Positions 43,370 to 55,600 of a stretch of DNA of 64,000 nucleotides are shown in pieces. Source of the stretch: Adiantum capillus-veneris. Its lineage: Eukaryota > Streptophyta > Polypodiopsida > Polypodiales > Pteridaceae. The position numbers and the translations under genes are program-made. The stretch lies in assembly GCA_014529385.2 (NCBI GenBank), contig CM043948.1, forward strand, positions 20,452,951 to 20,516,950, written 5' to 3'. Positions within the stretch are counted from its first letter, which is position 1. Each line of letters begins with the position of its first letter. The notes under the pieces are model-generated. The model did no database searches. It had not been told where the DNA came from and saw nothing but the letters and a program-made list of their open reading frames with translations.

Positions 43370-45341
43370 GGCTAACAAACACCGCTTCCAACCTCAAATC
43401 GGAGCATCAACAGCTCCTCAGTGGGGGCACTAGAAGATGAAGAGGGGGGAAGGGGAACACACCTAGCACACAACACAATGCCTCACTATAGCCTAGGGTA
43501 TACACAGCACCCCAATTCACTAGAGTTCACCTTCAAAACTTGACTCTATCCCGCAAGCAAACCACCGCCTGCACACACATACATGCTCTACAATGCACCA
43601 AATAGACACAATCATTCCGCTCTACCCAATTCACAACCTTCCACATGCACACAGCCTCTCTCTATCTCTCTTTGCACGACAAACCTAGGGGGGTGGGGGG
43701 GCACACATGCCGACACACGCCCGTAAACACATGCACACAAGCAAAGAAGAGAAGGTGAAAGGGGGAATGATGCCAAGAGATAGCAATATGGCCTTCTTGC
43801 ATGTACAAAACCATGTACAATCGGTTCTTTGAGCCGGCACAACCTTCGGCAAAAAAAACCCTTATGGCAAAAGCTCCAAGAGCAAAAAAAACTCCAATTG
43901 CAAAAAGCCCTTAAAAATTCACGTTTTCATCCTTTTATAGGGGAGGGGGGCTATGTCCAAAAAAAGAAAAAATGTGAGCTCTCTAGCTCGTGCACTTCAA
44001 ATTGAGCCCCTTTTAGCATTTTTGTTGCGTTGCAAGCATTTGGCATACTTCTTTTTTTAAAACAATTGCATGGGGGGTGACTCGCCATGTTGCTTGCTTG
44101 GAACTGCATTCTAGGCCGCTTTGAACCCTCTCAAACTGTCTCTCTTCCTCCATTGGTGCGGGACACCTCTTTGGAATACCCTCTAGGCTGTGCACTTTGG
44201 GTTCACTCTCTCTCTCTCCCTCTCTGCCGTGGGACATACCCCTCCCCGAGCACTAGCGATATCGCTAGTGGGTGGGGGGGGGGGGGGAGGGAACTACTCT
44301 CTTCAAAATGGGGGCCTTACGGGTGCAGTGTGGAAACCGAGCCCATTTTGGGATCACTACCATGTCATCACCCTTTGTGGATTGCCACATGTCACCAGTG
44401 CACCACTCTGCACCGCCGCCAGAGGCCAAAATTGCCGGCATTTCCGCCCACCGCCTCCTACAAGCACGCGTGCAGTGCCGTGCTGCGCCACCCAACGGGT
44501 CTGCCATTGCCAACATGAGAGAGAGCAAACTCTCTCTCTCACTTCAGTACCCCTCTAAGGGTCATGATGTTGCCCTTATACCCTAGTGGTTCGCATCTGA
44601 GATCCGCCTATGGGATTAATCCTTGCCACGTGGCGCCGTCTTGAGGTGGCCACCCTCCATGCCTCAACATGCCAAAAAGCTTTTATAAAATCCCTCACAT
44701 AATCCAATCTTTTTTTACTTGCTTACTTACTGTCACCTGATGACTCCCAAGCAGTCAAGACGACGGAGGACCCTTACGCCGGAGACAATTTGTAATGAAC
44801 TAGGCCCCAATTTAGAAAGCCCTCGAACCGAGCCGCATAATTTGAGATCAATGTAACTGCTCCGAGCAACTGCACCCCAACTTCCAAGGCACAACCTCCT
44901 GGGCTACTCGTTTGACTCATCTGCAAATACGGGTATGCTCCATTAATCAATCACTATGTGGCTATACACTGACATCCACTTGGGCCACCTATCCCTAATC
45001 GCCCTACTTGGCAAGAATCTGCAACGTACTACACGTTCAAACTTTAATATATTGAGCTCCATAGCTCTATTTGATGAGCCATCTAGACCTACTCCTTCAA
45101 CACTTCAAGCTCTACACTTCTAGGCTCAAAGATTACACTTTGAAACTCCTTCATCTCTTCCCCCAATTAGCCTCTTTTGGAGCCTTTCTTGGCTTGTAAA
45201 CCGCATCAGCCATACATATCCGCTGCTACTTGTCTGCCCATGATCTTTGTAGTTGCTCTAGCCCTTTGCCATGCTTCTGCTTGCATGCACATACCTACCC
45301 ATGCCATCTTCTATGGTTGACCAACTTTGGCTGCACCAATG
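43370..45341 (-). mobile_element. Family C gypsy LTR / 5' region, copy 2 (inverted relative to copy 1)
   Basis: Read on the minus strand it begins TTGGTGCAGCCAAAGTTGG at 45341, as copy 1 does at 12970, and ends with the CACTGAGGAGC...GATGCTCC block at about 43390, just before gag. It includes a poly-G/poly-C tract (44273-44287), ACTAGCGATATCGCTAGT beside it, and CT-rich stretches. Its outer end directly abuts the RNase H fragment of chromodomain element E, so it probably inserted there. No gene within. Confidence 0.7.
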
Positions 45342-45349
45342 TGGAAGCA

Positions 45350-47014
45350 CTACTTATTGGGGACTCCATCTATTCTATGAACCGACCACCAAAGTCTCAA
45401 GTATTTTGATGCAAACCAAGCTTTCCGACAAACAAATGAGGTGGGAAAATTTTCTTTCAAAATTTAATTTTTATATTGCTCACGTTTCTAGTAAGCACAA
45501 TCAAGTGGCTAATGCACTTTCACGACGCGATCAAAAGTTAATGCGGTGTCTATAGCTACTCACAATGATCTATCCTCTATGATAGATGAGTATGCTTCTA
45601 GCTGTGACTTAAGAGACATAATGTCAGCCCTTGCTTTGGGAAAGAAAGAGGAACCATTCACTTTGTAGGATGGTTATCTTCTCCACGAAAATAGGCTATG
45701 TGTTACCCATTCCCTTTGTGAGAAAGCTATGTATGGATCCCATGCTCCTCCCTATGCAGGGCATAGAGGCATTCAACCTACTCGTTGAGGAGTAGAGACG
45801 TATTTCTATTGGCCTACCATGAAAGTGGACATACAAGAGTATGTTTCAAAATGTGTAGTATTCCAAAAGACCAAGTATGATAGTGGGAAGCAACCTAGAT
45901 TACTCCAGCCATTGCCTATCCCAAACTCACCATGGTAGAGTAAATCCATGGATTCCATCTTTGGATTACCCAAGTCTATCCATGGAAATACGAGAATATG
46001 GACAATAGTCGACAGGTTTAGCAAGCAAGCACACTTTATTCCTGTCAAAAAGACTATTGAGACACACCAAATGGAAACTCTCTTCATATCACAGATTTTC
46101 AAACACCATGGATTTCCAACATCCATCGTGTCAAACAGAGATCCTAGAATGACTATAATTTTTGGAAAGGTATCTTTGAAAATCTAGGAACAAGATTGGA
46201 TTTCTCTTTGGCCTATCACCCACAAATGGATGTCCAAAGTGAGATAGCCAATCTTACGATACTCGATCTACTAAAGACATGTTACTGAAGTAGATCAAAG
46301 CTCACAATGGGAAAAGTATGTACCTCTTGTAGAGTATGCTTACAATAATTTTGCACATACTTCTACAAGAAAATCACCTTTTGAGATCATTGAGGGAAGA
46401 CCTAAAAGTCCCTTGCTACTCAAAGCACATGGGAAGATCTTCGTTGCCAATGAGTATAGCCATAACCTACACAAATCTTTTCAAAAGATTAAGGAGGCTA
46501 TATTCATGTCTCAACAAAGGAAAAAAGTTGTTGCTGACAAGCACAGAAGGGCCTTAATGTTCAAAGAAAATGATTGGGTCTTACTTAAGTTTCCTAAGGC
46601 TTGATTAAGGCAAATGATGGGCAAAAATCCTACGGGCCATCAAAAGTATTGTGCTAAGCTAGAAAAAAGATGCTATGGTCCTTTCCAAATCTTGAAGCCT
46701 ATCAATGAGACGGCTTACCAACTCAAGTTGCCCAACCATTGGCTCATACACTTTCATGTGATCCTACTTAGCCCTACAAAGGAGAGCCACCAAGTGAACC
46801 AATCATTGAAGAACAAAGTTGAAGACCAAGAAGAGGTCCTACAACCCAAAGCTATCCTTTGGCATGAAGACAAGGTACTACAACATGGTAAGATTATCTG
46901 ACGGTATCTTATTAAGTTCAAAAATTATCCTTTTGAAGATGCTAGATGGATGCAAGGAGTACACCTTAAGGATTGTATGAACCTTGGCAATGCTTACAAT
47001 GCTACATTAGAGTA
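45350..47014 (+). pseudogene. Element E: RNase H end, integrase and chromodomain of a chromovirus
   Basis: The end of RNase H is readable as MRWENFLSKFNFYIAHV with NQVANALSRR (45440-45530). The integrase zinc region (HRGIQPTR...YWPTMKVDIQEYV..C, 45760-45860) and core (MDSIFGLPKS, TIVDRFSKQAHFIPV, VSNRDPRMT, 45948-46150) follow. Next is LEYAYNN-type sequence (46330s), the C-terminal domain (KRCYGPFQILKPINETAYQL, 46660-46725) and a chromodomain (KAILWHEDKVLQHGKII then YLIKFKNYPFEDARW, 46845-46950), ending at TAA near 47014. Chromodomains direct integration to heterochromatin. At least eight stops or frameshifts make it dead. The 5' half is missing, cut off by family C at 45341. Confidence 0.85.
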
Positions 47015-47377
47015 AGCAAATGTATAAATTTCATTTAAATGACTCATGTTTTTGTCTTATAAGACTAGTTCTCTTTTTCATTGTGCACAAATTTAAGTAG
47101 TATGCATGCTTAGAATCATGATTGTGATGACGACGTCTCTCAAACACCAAGTAGAATTTGTCACTCTAATTTGGGAGAATGAACTGGACTGAGGACCAGA
47201 CATGCTTGCGGCAACGATGTCTACCAAGCACCAAATGGATTAGTCCTCCATCTTGGAAAGATTTTGTATGGTAAAAAGGGATCCTCTACCCTCTAAGTAA
47301 GATCATTGACTAATGACTAAGGCTTTATCTTATCTACCTCATAGTGGAGGATGACTATGATTTCAAGAGAGAGGTAA

Positions 47378-48277
47378 TGTCATAAAATTTAATATCTAAC
47401 CAACCCAAATGATTTTCTCATATTAGACCTATCATTTAATGTGGGAGAATAAAGTAGAACAAGGGTTAGGATATAGACATGTGTTTATAAATCGATCTCA
47501 ACACGGGGCCAATGATAAAGGGGCCCAAATGAGAGATGTTATTTCAAAGAACAAGGCTAACCAATGGAGCATAAAGACCTTAGGGCTAGATTCATTGAAG
47601 ACCTCCAATAGTTAGTGTTGAAAGTCCTTTGACCTTATGTAAGCTAGGGATGTGCTTGAGGTGGGAACCCGGCCCTTGAGGTGCTTGTCATGCTTGATTA
47701 TTGAGATGCTTGAGATGCTTGAAGTGCTTGATGATTGAGCTACTTGAGGTGCCTGTCATGCTTCAAATGCTAGGTATGTACTTAAGGTGGGGACCCAGCC
47801 CAAGCTTGAGGGAGTTAAGGGCCAAGCTTGTGTTGAGAACTAGGCCCAAGGTTGAGGGGCTTGAGGTTGCACAAAAATCAAAAAAAATCCCTACAAGGAG
47901 GGGGCGATCCATGCACGAAGGGGGGGTGGTTTCTTGACCACTCTCTCTCCCAAAGGGTACCCCTTGCCCAAGAGGCAAGTAGGACACATTTCAAGCCTCT
48001 CGCTAGGTTACCCTCATGGTGTGCCTAAATAACATTAGTTGGCCTTCCAAGGGGTCCAATGATAATTTAGTGGATTTAATTAATTTTTTTAGCATTTATC
48101 AATCCCTCTCTCCCAAAGGGGAAAGGGGGACATTTTTTCCAAGGCTACCCTTGTTGCTTGTTGGTATGATTCTTGCTTGTGGTTGGCTAGGCCTGGAGGG
48201 GTCCAATGAGCTTCAAGCATGATCTACAAGGGGGGGTCGACCAAAGCAAGTAGGGGGCCTGCTCGATAGGCATACTC

Positions 48278-48351
<74 letters not shown>

Positions 48352-49027
48352 CATTGTGTGAAGTTCAAAGTGCAAGAGCGCCCTCTCCTAATTCTCCAAG
48401 CAAGTAGAGAGGTTGAGAGCCTACACGAACACTCTTGGCTATGGAATGCAAATCCAACCAAGAGCCATGTTTCAATGCTTAATCTTGCCATCTTCTCCAT
48501 CTTCATTACTATGCTATTATGTATTCTAGCAAGAAGAGTGATGATAAGTGAGGAACTAGTTCTTTCTCCTATGAAATGTTTCTTCTTCCTCTTCCCTACC
48601 CTCATTCCCTGCTAGCTCTCTCCACCTTTGAAGGTGTTTGAGGTCTTGGGACTGAGGCTTGAGATAGTTAATGCTTTCCACAAAGTTTATGCTATGCTCA
48701 TGATGCATGAAGTTTTCCATCTTCATTGCATCACCTAGGTCAAGGCACTAAAATATTGTATTGTAACAAGTCTCTCTTGATGGGACAAACTATAAAACAC
48801 ATACCTATTGGAGGGGGGACCGGCTCCACATAAATCCGGTCCTCAACTATTTTCATGTTCTCTAAACTCTCTCTCTTGCAAAATTATTGCTCATGCCAAG
48901 TTAATTAAATGCTATGTTTACGTTGCTACCATCAATTAGGTTCACAGGCTATGCTAACAAAGTAATTTCACAAAAGTACTCTTTCTAATTTCCACTACTC
49001 GCAAGTTAATAGGCCAATTCCACTACA
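47378..49027 (+). repeat. Complete LTR of element E (E-LTR1)
   Basis: It starts TGTCATAAAATTTAATATC right after a purine tract (TTCAAGAGAGAGGTAA) and ends CACTACA at 49027, giving 1650 bp with TG...CA ends. Inside are CTTGAGGTGCTTG-type subrepeats (47650-47800) and the poly-C/(CA)n tract. The related E-LTRs at 52172-53482 and 54053-55416 share both ends between them. It is the 3' LTR of the chromovirus remnant to its left; the gap 47015-47377 is its 3' untranslated part. Family F sequence begins straight after it. Confidence 0.85.
48281..48346. repeat. Poly-C (about 36 bp) followed by (CA)n
   Basis: An unbroken run of C followed by about 14 CA units, inside E-LTR1. Confidence 0.95.
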
Positions 49028-49033
49028 TAAATT

Positions 49034-49885
49034 GAACATAAGACCTATACCATTAAACAAGGTTGGTGAGTGTTGCAAAGGTGAAGATGGGAATACTATG
49101 CTTCTAGTAGAATTCCAAGGTGTAACAACCATGGCAATTCCTGATAGTGGAGCTGGTGTTTCTATCGCCACAAAGGAAATTTGGAAAAAATGGGCAAAAC
49201 CTACCTTGAGCTCCACCAAAATAAGATTACAACTAGTAGATGGGTACATGGAAAAACCCCTTTGACTTCTTGGGAACATGATTGTTATTCTTGTGGCATT
49301 GAGTATGATCATACCTTTGCCATAGTTGAATTTGATAAGAAGAAAAATTATGACATCATACTTGGACGGCCATTTATGAGACAACTTAAAATGGTTCAAA
49401 ACTGGGGATATGATCATATATATCTCAGACACATGGTAACCACGACGTGTATAAACCTTAAAGACCATAGCTACAAAGATGTGAACTAAACCCCATTGGA
49501 GGAATTTGATTGAGCTACGATAGTATGATCGGAGATTCTACCTTGGTTAGGCAAAGCCAAAGAGCTACGGATGTGTGGTGCATCATAGTGTGGTAGTTTG
49601 AAACAAGAAGAGTGTATCCTTGAAAGGGCGCTTGAAGATAAGGAATATGTTCTTGAACATTTTCTTGAAGAAGCTCTTGAGCCATTAGAGTGGACTCATA
49701 TCCTAACAATCCTAGGTGTGTGTGCTATTTTGAATGGCCCCACAACCAAACTTTGTGACAAAGATGGTTATGATGTGGTTCCATACTATATGGTCAGTAT
49801 AGTAAATGTGAGTGATGTGAGATTAGCCCTAGAGGGATCCAAAGATGACCTATTGGAAAGTGCAAAAGGAGAGGGAGTTTTATGA
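49034..49885 (+). pseudogene. Family F gypsy protease and linker
   Basis: The frame at 49034-49265 encodes a retroviral aspartic protease: MNIRPIPLNKVGECC..., then MAIPDSGAGVSIATKEIW with the D-S-G-A active site. After a frame change, CGIEYDHTFAIVEFDKK and YDIILGRPFMRQLKMVQNW complete the fold (to 49489). The linker 49598-49885 (ECILERALEDKEYV, TKLCDKDGYDVVPYY) is shared with the minus-strand pieces at 9477-9610 and 12289-12530. Stops between the blocks show decay. RT follows at 50855 after the duplicated segment. Confidence 0.82.
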
Positions 49886-49939
49886 ATCCCCAGAGCATTT
49901 TGAAGGAGAGGATGACACGGATAACAAATGCTCCGACAA

Positions 49940-50861
49940 CCCCAAGTGAGCAGGAAGAAATGTTAGCAGACATCAGGTTTTATGATTTCTCAAATCAAAA
50001 ACCTAGACATCAAGAACGCTACAAGAAAAAGAAAGCTGAAAACAAAACCAAAAGAGAACCCTATGCCTAGAATAAGGGGCAAAGCACAGTTTTTGATGCT
50101 AGTAAAAGATGAATATTGTGTTAAGAACAAGATATCCAGAAGGTTCTCTAAAGCTCAAGATCCCAAAATGAAAGAAAGCATAAGAACCTGAAAAAGAAAA
50201 CAAGAAGGTCGAAATCTGAAACCAAATCCAAACAAACAAAAGAACCAGCATTAAACAAGTTTGGAGAAACTAAATGGACCAAGGTGGAGAGAAGGAAGAA
50301 GTACCGCGAGCTTATGAAGACTCTCAGGGAGGTTTGGACAATGGAAGTAGAAAGTGGGGAAGGGAGAAGTCAATAAAAATGAGGACAAAATGACGTGTGC
50401 CCCCAAGTGAGCAGGAAGAAATGTTAGCAGACATCAGGTTTTATGATTTCTCAAATCAAAAACCTAGACATCAAGAACGCTACAAGAAAAAGAAAGCTGA
50501 AAACAAAACCAAAAGAGAACCCTATGCCTAGAATAAGGGGCAAAGCACAGTTTTTGATGCTAGTAAAAGATGAATATTGTGTTAAGAACAAGATATCCAG
50601 AAGGTTCTCTAAAGCTCAAGATCCCAAAATGAAAGAAAGCATAAGAACCTGAAAAAGAAAACAAGAAGGTCGAAATCTGAAACCAAATCCAAACAAACAA
50701 AAGAACCAGCATTAAACAAGTTTGGAGAAACTAAATGGACCAAGGTGGAGAGAAGGAAGAAGTACCGCGAGCTTATGAAGACTCTCAGGGAGGTTTGGAC
50801 AATGGAAGTAGAAAGTGGGGAAGGGAGAAGTCAATAAAAATGAGGACAAAATGAGTGTGCC
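49940..50861. repeat. 461-bp tandem duplication in family F
   Basis: The segment beginning CCCCAAGTGAGCAGGAAGAA at 49940 repeats at 50401 and appears identical to the ...GAGGACAAAATGA end. Both copies encode the same lysine-rich stretch (RKRKLKTKPKENPMPRIRG). It is very recent compared with the decayed element around it, or an assembly duplicate. Confidence 0.93.
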
Positions 50862-51996
50862 ATCCCACTACAAAAAGGGTCACTATTCAAGATCGAAAGA
50901 TAGTGCTGATGCAACCTCTACAAGAGAAAAAGGACAAGGAGTCCTACGATGGGCTTGAGGATGCAAAGAAGATAGACTTGGCAGGACTCAGAGAAGAGCC
51001 ACAGCTAGCCTACAAAGCAACAAATCTAAATCCAAAAGAGGAGGAGAATCTTATAAGTCTTCTCAAGGAATACAAGGACGTGCTTGCTTGGTCATATAGA
51101 GACCTAAAGAGAGTAGATCCTATGATATGTCAGTACACCATTCCATTAAATCCTAATTCAAATCCTAGCCAATAGAGACCTTACACGTACAATGATACAT
51201 TTTCTAAGCACGTCAAGGAGGAGATTGATAAACTAAAGGAGGCTGAGTTTATCTACGAGATAGAACACATAGACTGGGTATCTCCCATTGTGGTAGTGCC
51301 TAAGAAAAATGGAAAACTACAAGTGTGTGTGAATTTGAAGAATATTAATGCCACCACATAAGGGAGAATTATCCTTTACTCAGTACTGACCATATCTTGG
51401 AATGAGTGGACAGTAAGCAATCATACTCCTTTTTAGATCTTGATGATTGGAAAAAGGTCTTTCATGTTTATATTGAAAAGTTAAAGAAAGCACTCATATC
51501 CTCTCTACTATTGAAAGCATTGGATTGGAAAAAGGTCTTTCATGTTTATATTGATGCTTTGGCATTCACTATTGGATGCATCGTGGCCCAACCAGGAGAA
51601 GGAAATATGGATTTTCCAGTATGCTATGCCAGCAAGCAGCTTAATAGTGCTGAAAAAAACTACACAACCACGGAGAGAGAGGGGTTGGGGATGATATATG
51701 CTGTTAAGAAATTTTGGCATTATCTCCTTACAAACAAATTTGTATTTTTCACTGATCATCAAGCCCTCTTATACCTCGTAAAAAAACCATGAAATACCAG
51801 AATAATTGTACGATGGTTTATCATATTGCTAGAGTATGATTTTATTGTTGTGGTCAAAAAAGGAAAGATGCATCTACAAATAGAGCAACTTTCCAGACTG
51901 CCAAACATAGAAGTTGCAGAAGAGGTAGATGATGACATCCTTGACACATATCTTTTCAATGTTGAAATGATACCAAAATGGCCTCAGGCCCGATAG
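50855..51996 (+). pseudogene. Family F RT (core deleted) joined to RNase H
   Basis: The start of RT is readable: LLKEYKDVLAWSYRDLKRVD, then EIDKLKEAEFIYEIEHIDWV and SPIVVVPKKNGKLQVCVNLK (to about 51350), with TAG and TAA stops. After YSFLDLDDWKKVFHVYI (51418-51470) the sequence jumps to RNase H: DWKKVFHVYIDALAFTIG, CYASKQLNSAEKNYTTTERE, KKFWHYLLTNKFVFFTDHQA, and LSRLPNIE at the end. The RT palm with Y-x-D-D is missing. A stretch of about 30 bp (GATTGGAAAAAGGTCTTTCA...) occurs at both 51444 and 51523, at the deletion junction. A purine-rich patch near 52055-52075 may be the polypurine tract. Confidence 0.82.
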
Positions 51997-52171
51997 TCAA
52001 TTTACTATCCTGTGTTTGGCCCCTAGGGGATTCACCATGGAAAACTTACCGCACCACGTAAGTGCAGGGGAGGGGGTATTTTTAACAAGTTACATAAGCG
52101 TATAAGTTAGGGGGGCAGGCCCCCAATAACTTATCTCCCAAGCTTAGAAATAAGGGAGGGGGGTATCATAA

Positions 52172-53482
52172 ACCTCCAAAGGTTAGTGTTAAAAGTCCAT
52201 ATGCCTAGCACCTTAGGCAAGCTAGGTTTTTTCTTGAGATGGGAAGTTGGCCCAAGCTTGAGGTGCTTGTCGTGCTTGCTGATTGACTGCTTGAGGTGCT
52301 TGACGGGCATTATGACTAAGGTGCTTGAGGTGATTAAGGTACTTGGGGGCTAAGGTGCTTGAGGTACTTCAAGTCACATCAAGGCCTAAAAAGGAAGGGG
52401 AGAGCCATGAGAGTAGGGAATGGGGTTCAGTGACCACTCCCTCATCCATAAGACACCCCTTGCTCGAAGAGGCAAAAGTGACACATGTCAAGCCCCTATC
52501 TAGGTTGCCCTCATGGTGTGCTTGAAGTCTATTGGTTGACCCTTAGAGAGGTCCAATGAGAATTTAACTAATTAAATTAATAATTTAAGCATTTATCAAA
52601 CCTTCTCTCTCAAAGGGGAAAGGAGGACACTTGTCCAAAGGCTACCACTATTGCTAGTTGTGACCAAGGATTGTGGTTGGCTAGTCTTGAGAGAACCAAT
52701 GAGCCACAAGAATAAGCTAGAAGAGGGGGTCAACCATGCAAGTAGAGGGCTAGCTTGGGGCATATACTCTCTCACACACACTCACACACTCTCTCATTGT
52801 GTGAATTGCTAAGTGCAAGAACTTCATCTCCTTCTCCAAGCTTGTTGAGAAATTGAGAGCCTACAGAAACACTCTTGGCTATGGAATGAAAATCCAACCA
52901 AGAGCCATGCTTCAATGCTTAAGCTTGACAACTGATTCATCATCATTACTATGCTATTATGCTACGCTATGCAACAAGAGTGATGACAAGTGAGGAACTA
53001 TTTATTTCTTGTAATAATTCTTCTTCTTTCTCTTCCCTACCCTCATTCCTTGCTAGCTCTCTCCACCTTTGAAGGTGTTTGAGGTCTTGGGATAGAGGCC
53101 AGGGACAAGTTAAGCCTTTCATTTTGCTAAGTTACGGGCATAATTGTGGTGCATGAAGCTCTCTATCTTCATTGCACCATCAAGGTTTCAAGGAACAAAA
53201 ATTTTGTATTCTACCAAGTCTCTCTTTATGGGAGAAACTATAATACAAAAGTGTTTTGGAGGGGGGAACCGGCTCCACATAAATCGGGTACTCAATTGTT
53301 GTCAAGTTCTTTAATTCTCTCTCTTGCAAAGTATTGTTCATGCCAAGTTAATTAAGTATAATGGTTATGTTGCTACCTCTATTCAAGTTCACCCTCTATT
53401 TTCTCAAGTAGTCTCATAAAAATGCTCACGATAATTCTCTTAATTCCGCTATCCTCAATGTTCATAGGCCATTTCCATTACA
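52172..53482 (+). repeat. E-LTR2, 5'-truncated
   Basis: It matches E-LTR1 from the ACCTCCAA...TTAGTGTT block to the end and finishes ...CATTTCCATTACA, just before a primer-binding site at 53484. The first 200 bp or so of the LTR are missing, replaced by the end of family F. Confidence 0.82.
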
Positions 53483-54052
53483 TTGGTATCATAGCTATTG
53501 GTCTCTCTTTTCTTGCTTAAGAAAAGAGGTCCTTAAGTTCTCCATGAAAGGTTGGACTTGTTCATTGCAAGAGGGTAAGTGGGAAAGGATCTATTATCCT
53601 AATTGAAAAGGACTTAGTTCGAGGTACTCCATTGGGAACTATAGACTTACTAATGGAGTCTCTTGGGGTTTGCCTTTGGCTTAACCATTATTGAGCTATT
53701 AGCAAGCTCAACAGGAACCATAATCAATCGGGAAATATTAGACCCTCTCCACTATTCTTTCAATCAACAATCTCTAAACCACGTGTTTGACTACTTGAGA
53801 ACTAGTTTTCAAAGGTAAAGAAGAGTATAAACTAAATTGTCACTCTACTTTGGAACTATGATATGAACTAAACAGAAACATGCTTGTGACGCCTAAGTCT
53901 CCCAAGCCCCGATTGGATTAGTCATCCATCTTGGAATGATGTCGTAGGTCAAAAAGGGATCCTCTTCCCACTAAGAAACATAGACTAACGACTAAGGCTT
54001 TATCTCCCCTACCTCATAGTCGAGGATGACTATGATTTCAAGAGAGAAGTAA
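53483..54052 (+). other. Element E primer-binding site and collapsed interior
   Basis: TGGTATCATAGC at 53484 is a one-mismatch initiator-Met primer-binding site. Then come about 200 bp of 5' leader, matching 55418-55600, joined directly to about 230 bp of 3' untranslated sequence matching 47120-47377, ending in the purine tract AAGAGAGAAGTAA. The whole gag-pol is deleted. Confidence 0.75.
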
Positions 54053-55416
54053 TGTCATAAAATCTATTATCTAACTAACCCAGATGATTTTCTCATATTG
54101 AATTGATCACTTAATGTGGTAGAATAAACAGGAACAAGAGCTAGCAAATAGACATGTGCTTATGGATCTATCTCAACACGCAACCAAAGTCAATGGGTCC
54201 AAATGACAGATGGTCTCTCAAACAGTAATTAACTTGGACTTAACAATACTTTGCAAGAGAGAGAATTAGAGAACTTGACAACAATTGAGTACCAGATATA
54301 TGTGGATTTGTCCCCCCTCCAAAAGGCTTTTTTATTATAGTTTCTCCCATAAAGAGAGACTTGGTAGAATACTATCTTTGTGTTCCTTGAAACCTTGATG
54401 GTGCAATGAAGATATAGAGATTCATGCACCACAATTATTCCCGTTAGCAGGGATGAGGGTAGGGAAGAGGAAGAAGAAGAATTCTTACAATAAATAAATA
54501 GTTCCTCACTTATCATCACTCTTGTTGCATAGCATAGCATAGCATAGCATAATAGCATAGAAATGATGATAAAGAAGATGGCAAGCTTAAGCATTGAAGC
54601 ATGGCTCTTGGTTGGATTTGCATTCCATAGCCAAGAGTGTCGGTGTAGTATCTCAACGTCTCAACAAGCTTGGAGAAGGAGATGAAGTTCTTGCACTTAG
54701 CACTTCACACAATGAGAGAGTGTGTGAGTGTATGTGAGATATTATATGCCCCAAGCTAGCCGTCTACTTGCATGGTCGACCCCCTCTTTTAGCTCATGCT
54801 TGTGGCTCCTTGGTTCTCTCAAGTCTAGACAATCACAAGCCTTGGTCACAACTAGCAATAGTTGTAGCCTTTGGACAAGTTTCCTCCTTTTCCTTTTGAG
54901 AGAGAGGGTTTGATAAATGCTTAAATAATTAATTTAATTAGCTAAACTCTCATTGGATCTCTCTAAGGGTCAACCAATAGGCTTTAGGCACACCATGAGG
55001 GCAACCTAGCTAGGGGATTGACATGCGTCACGTTTGATTCTTTGAGAAAAAGGGGTGCCCTTTGGATGAGGGAGTGGTCACTCAACCCCATCCCCTACTC
55101 TCATGGCTCTCTCCTTCCTTTGTAGGCCTTCCTTTGACCTGAAGTACCTCAAGCACCTCAAGCACCTTGGTCATGAAGCACCTTCCTTTGACCTTAAGCA
55201 CCTCAAGCACCTTAGTCATGAAGCACGACAAGCACCTCAAGCACCTTAGTCAGCAAGGAGGACAAGCATCTCAAGCTTGGGTCGGGTTCCCACCTCAAGA
55301 ACTAGCTACCTCTAATCAAGTTCACCCTTTATTTTCTCAAAGTAGTCTCTTAAAAATACTCACTACAGTTCTCTTAATTCCGCTATCCTCAATGTTATTA
55401 GGCCATTTCCATTACA
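54053..55416 (+). repeat. E-LTR3 with an internal inversion
   Basis: It starts TGTCATAAAATCTATTATC like E-LTR1 and ends CATTTCCATTACA like E-LTR2, both in plus orientation. The middle, about 54229 to 55304, is the reverse complement of the corresponding LTR interior: ACAATACTTTGCAAGAGAGA mirrors TCTCTCTTGCAAAGTATTGT of LTR2, and CATAGCCAAGAGTG mirrors CACTCTTGGCTATG. Confidence 0.82.
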
Positions 55417-55417
55417 T

Positions 55418-55600
55418 TGGTATCAGAGCTATTGGTTTCGCTTTTCTTGCTTAAGAAAAGAGGTCCTTAAGTTTTCCATCAAAGGTTGGACTTGTTCATT
55501 GCAAGAGGGTAAGTGGGACAGGATCTATTATCCTGGTTGAAAAGGACTTAGTTTGAGGTACTCCGTTGGGAACTATAGACTTAATAATGGAGTCTCTCGG
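55418..55600 (+). promoter_or_regulatory. Primer-binding site and leader of a further element E copy
   Basis: TGGTATCAGAGC (55418-55429) is a perfect initiator-Met-type primer-binding site directly after the LTR end. The next 170 bp match 53484-53680. The match stops near 55600, so the rest of the element is missing. Confidence 0.85.
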
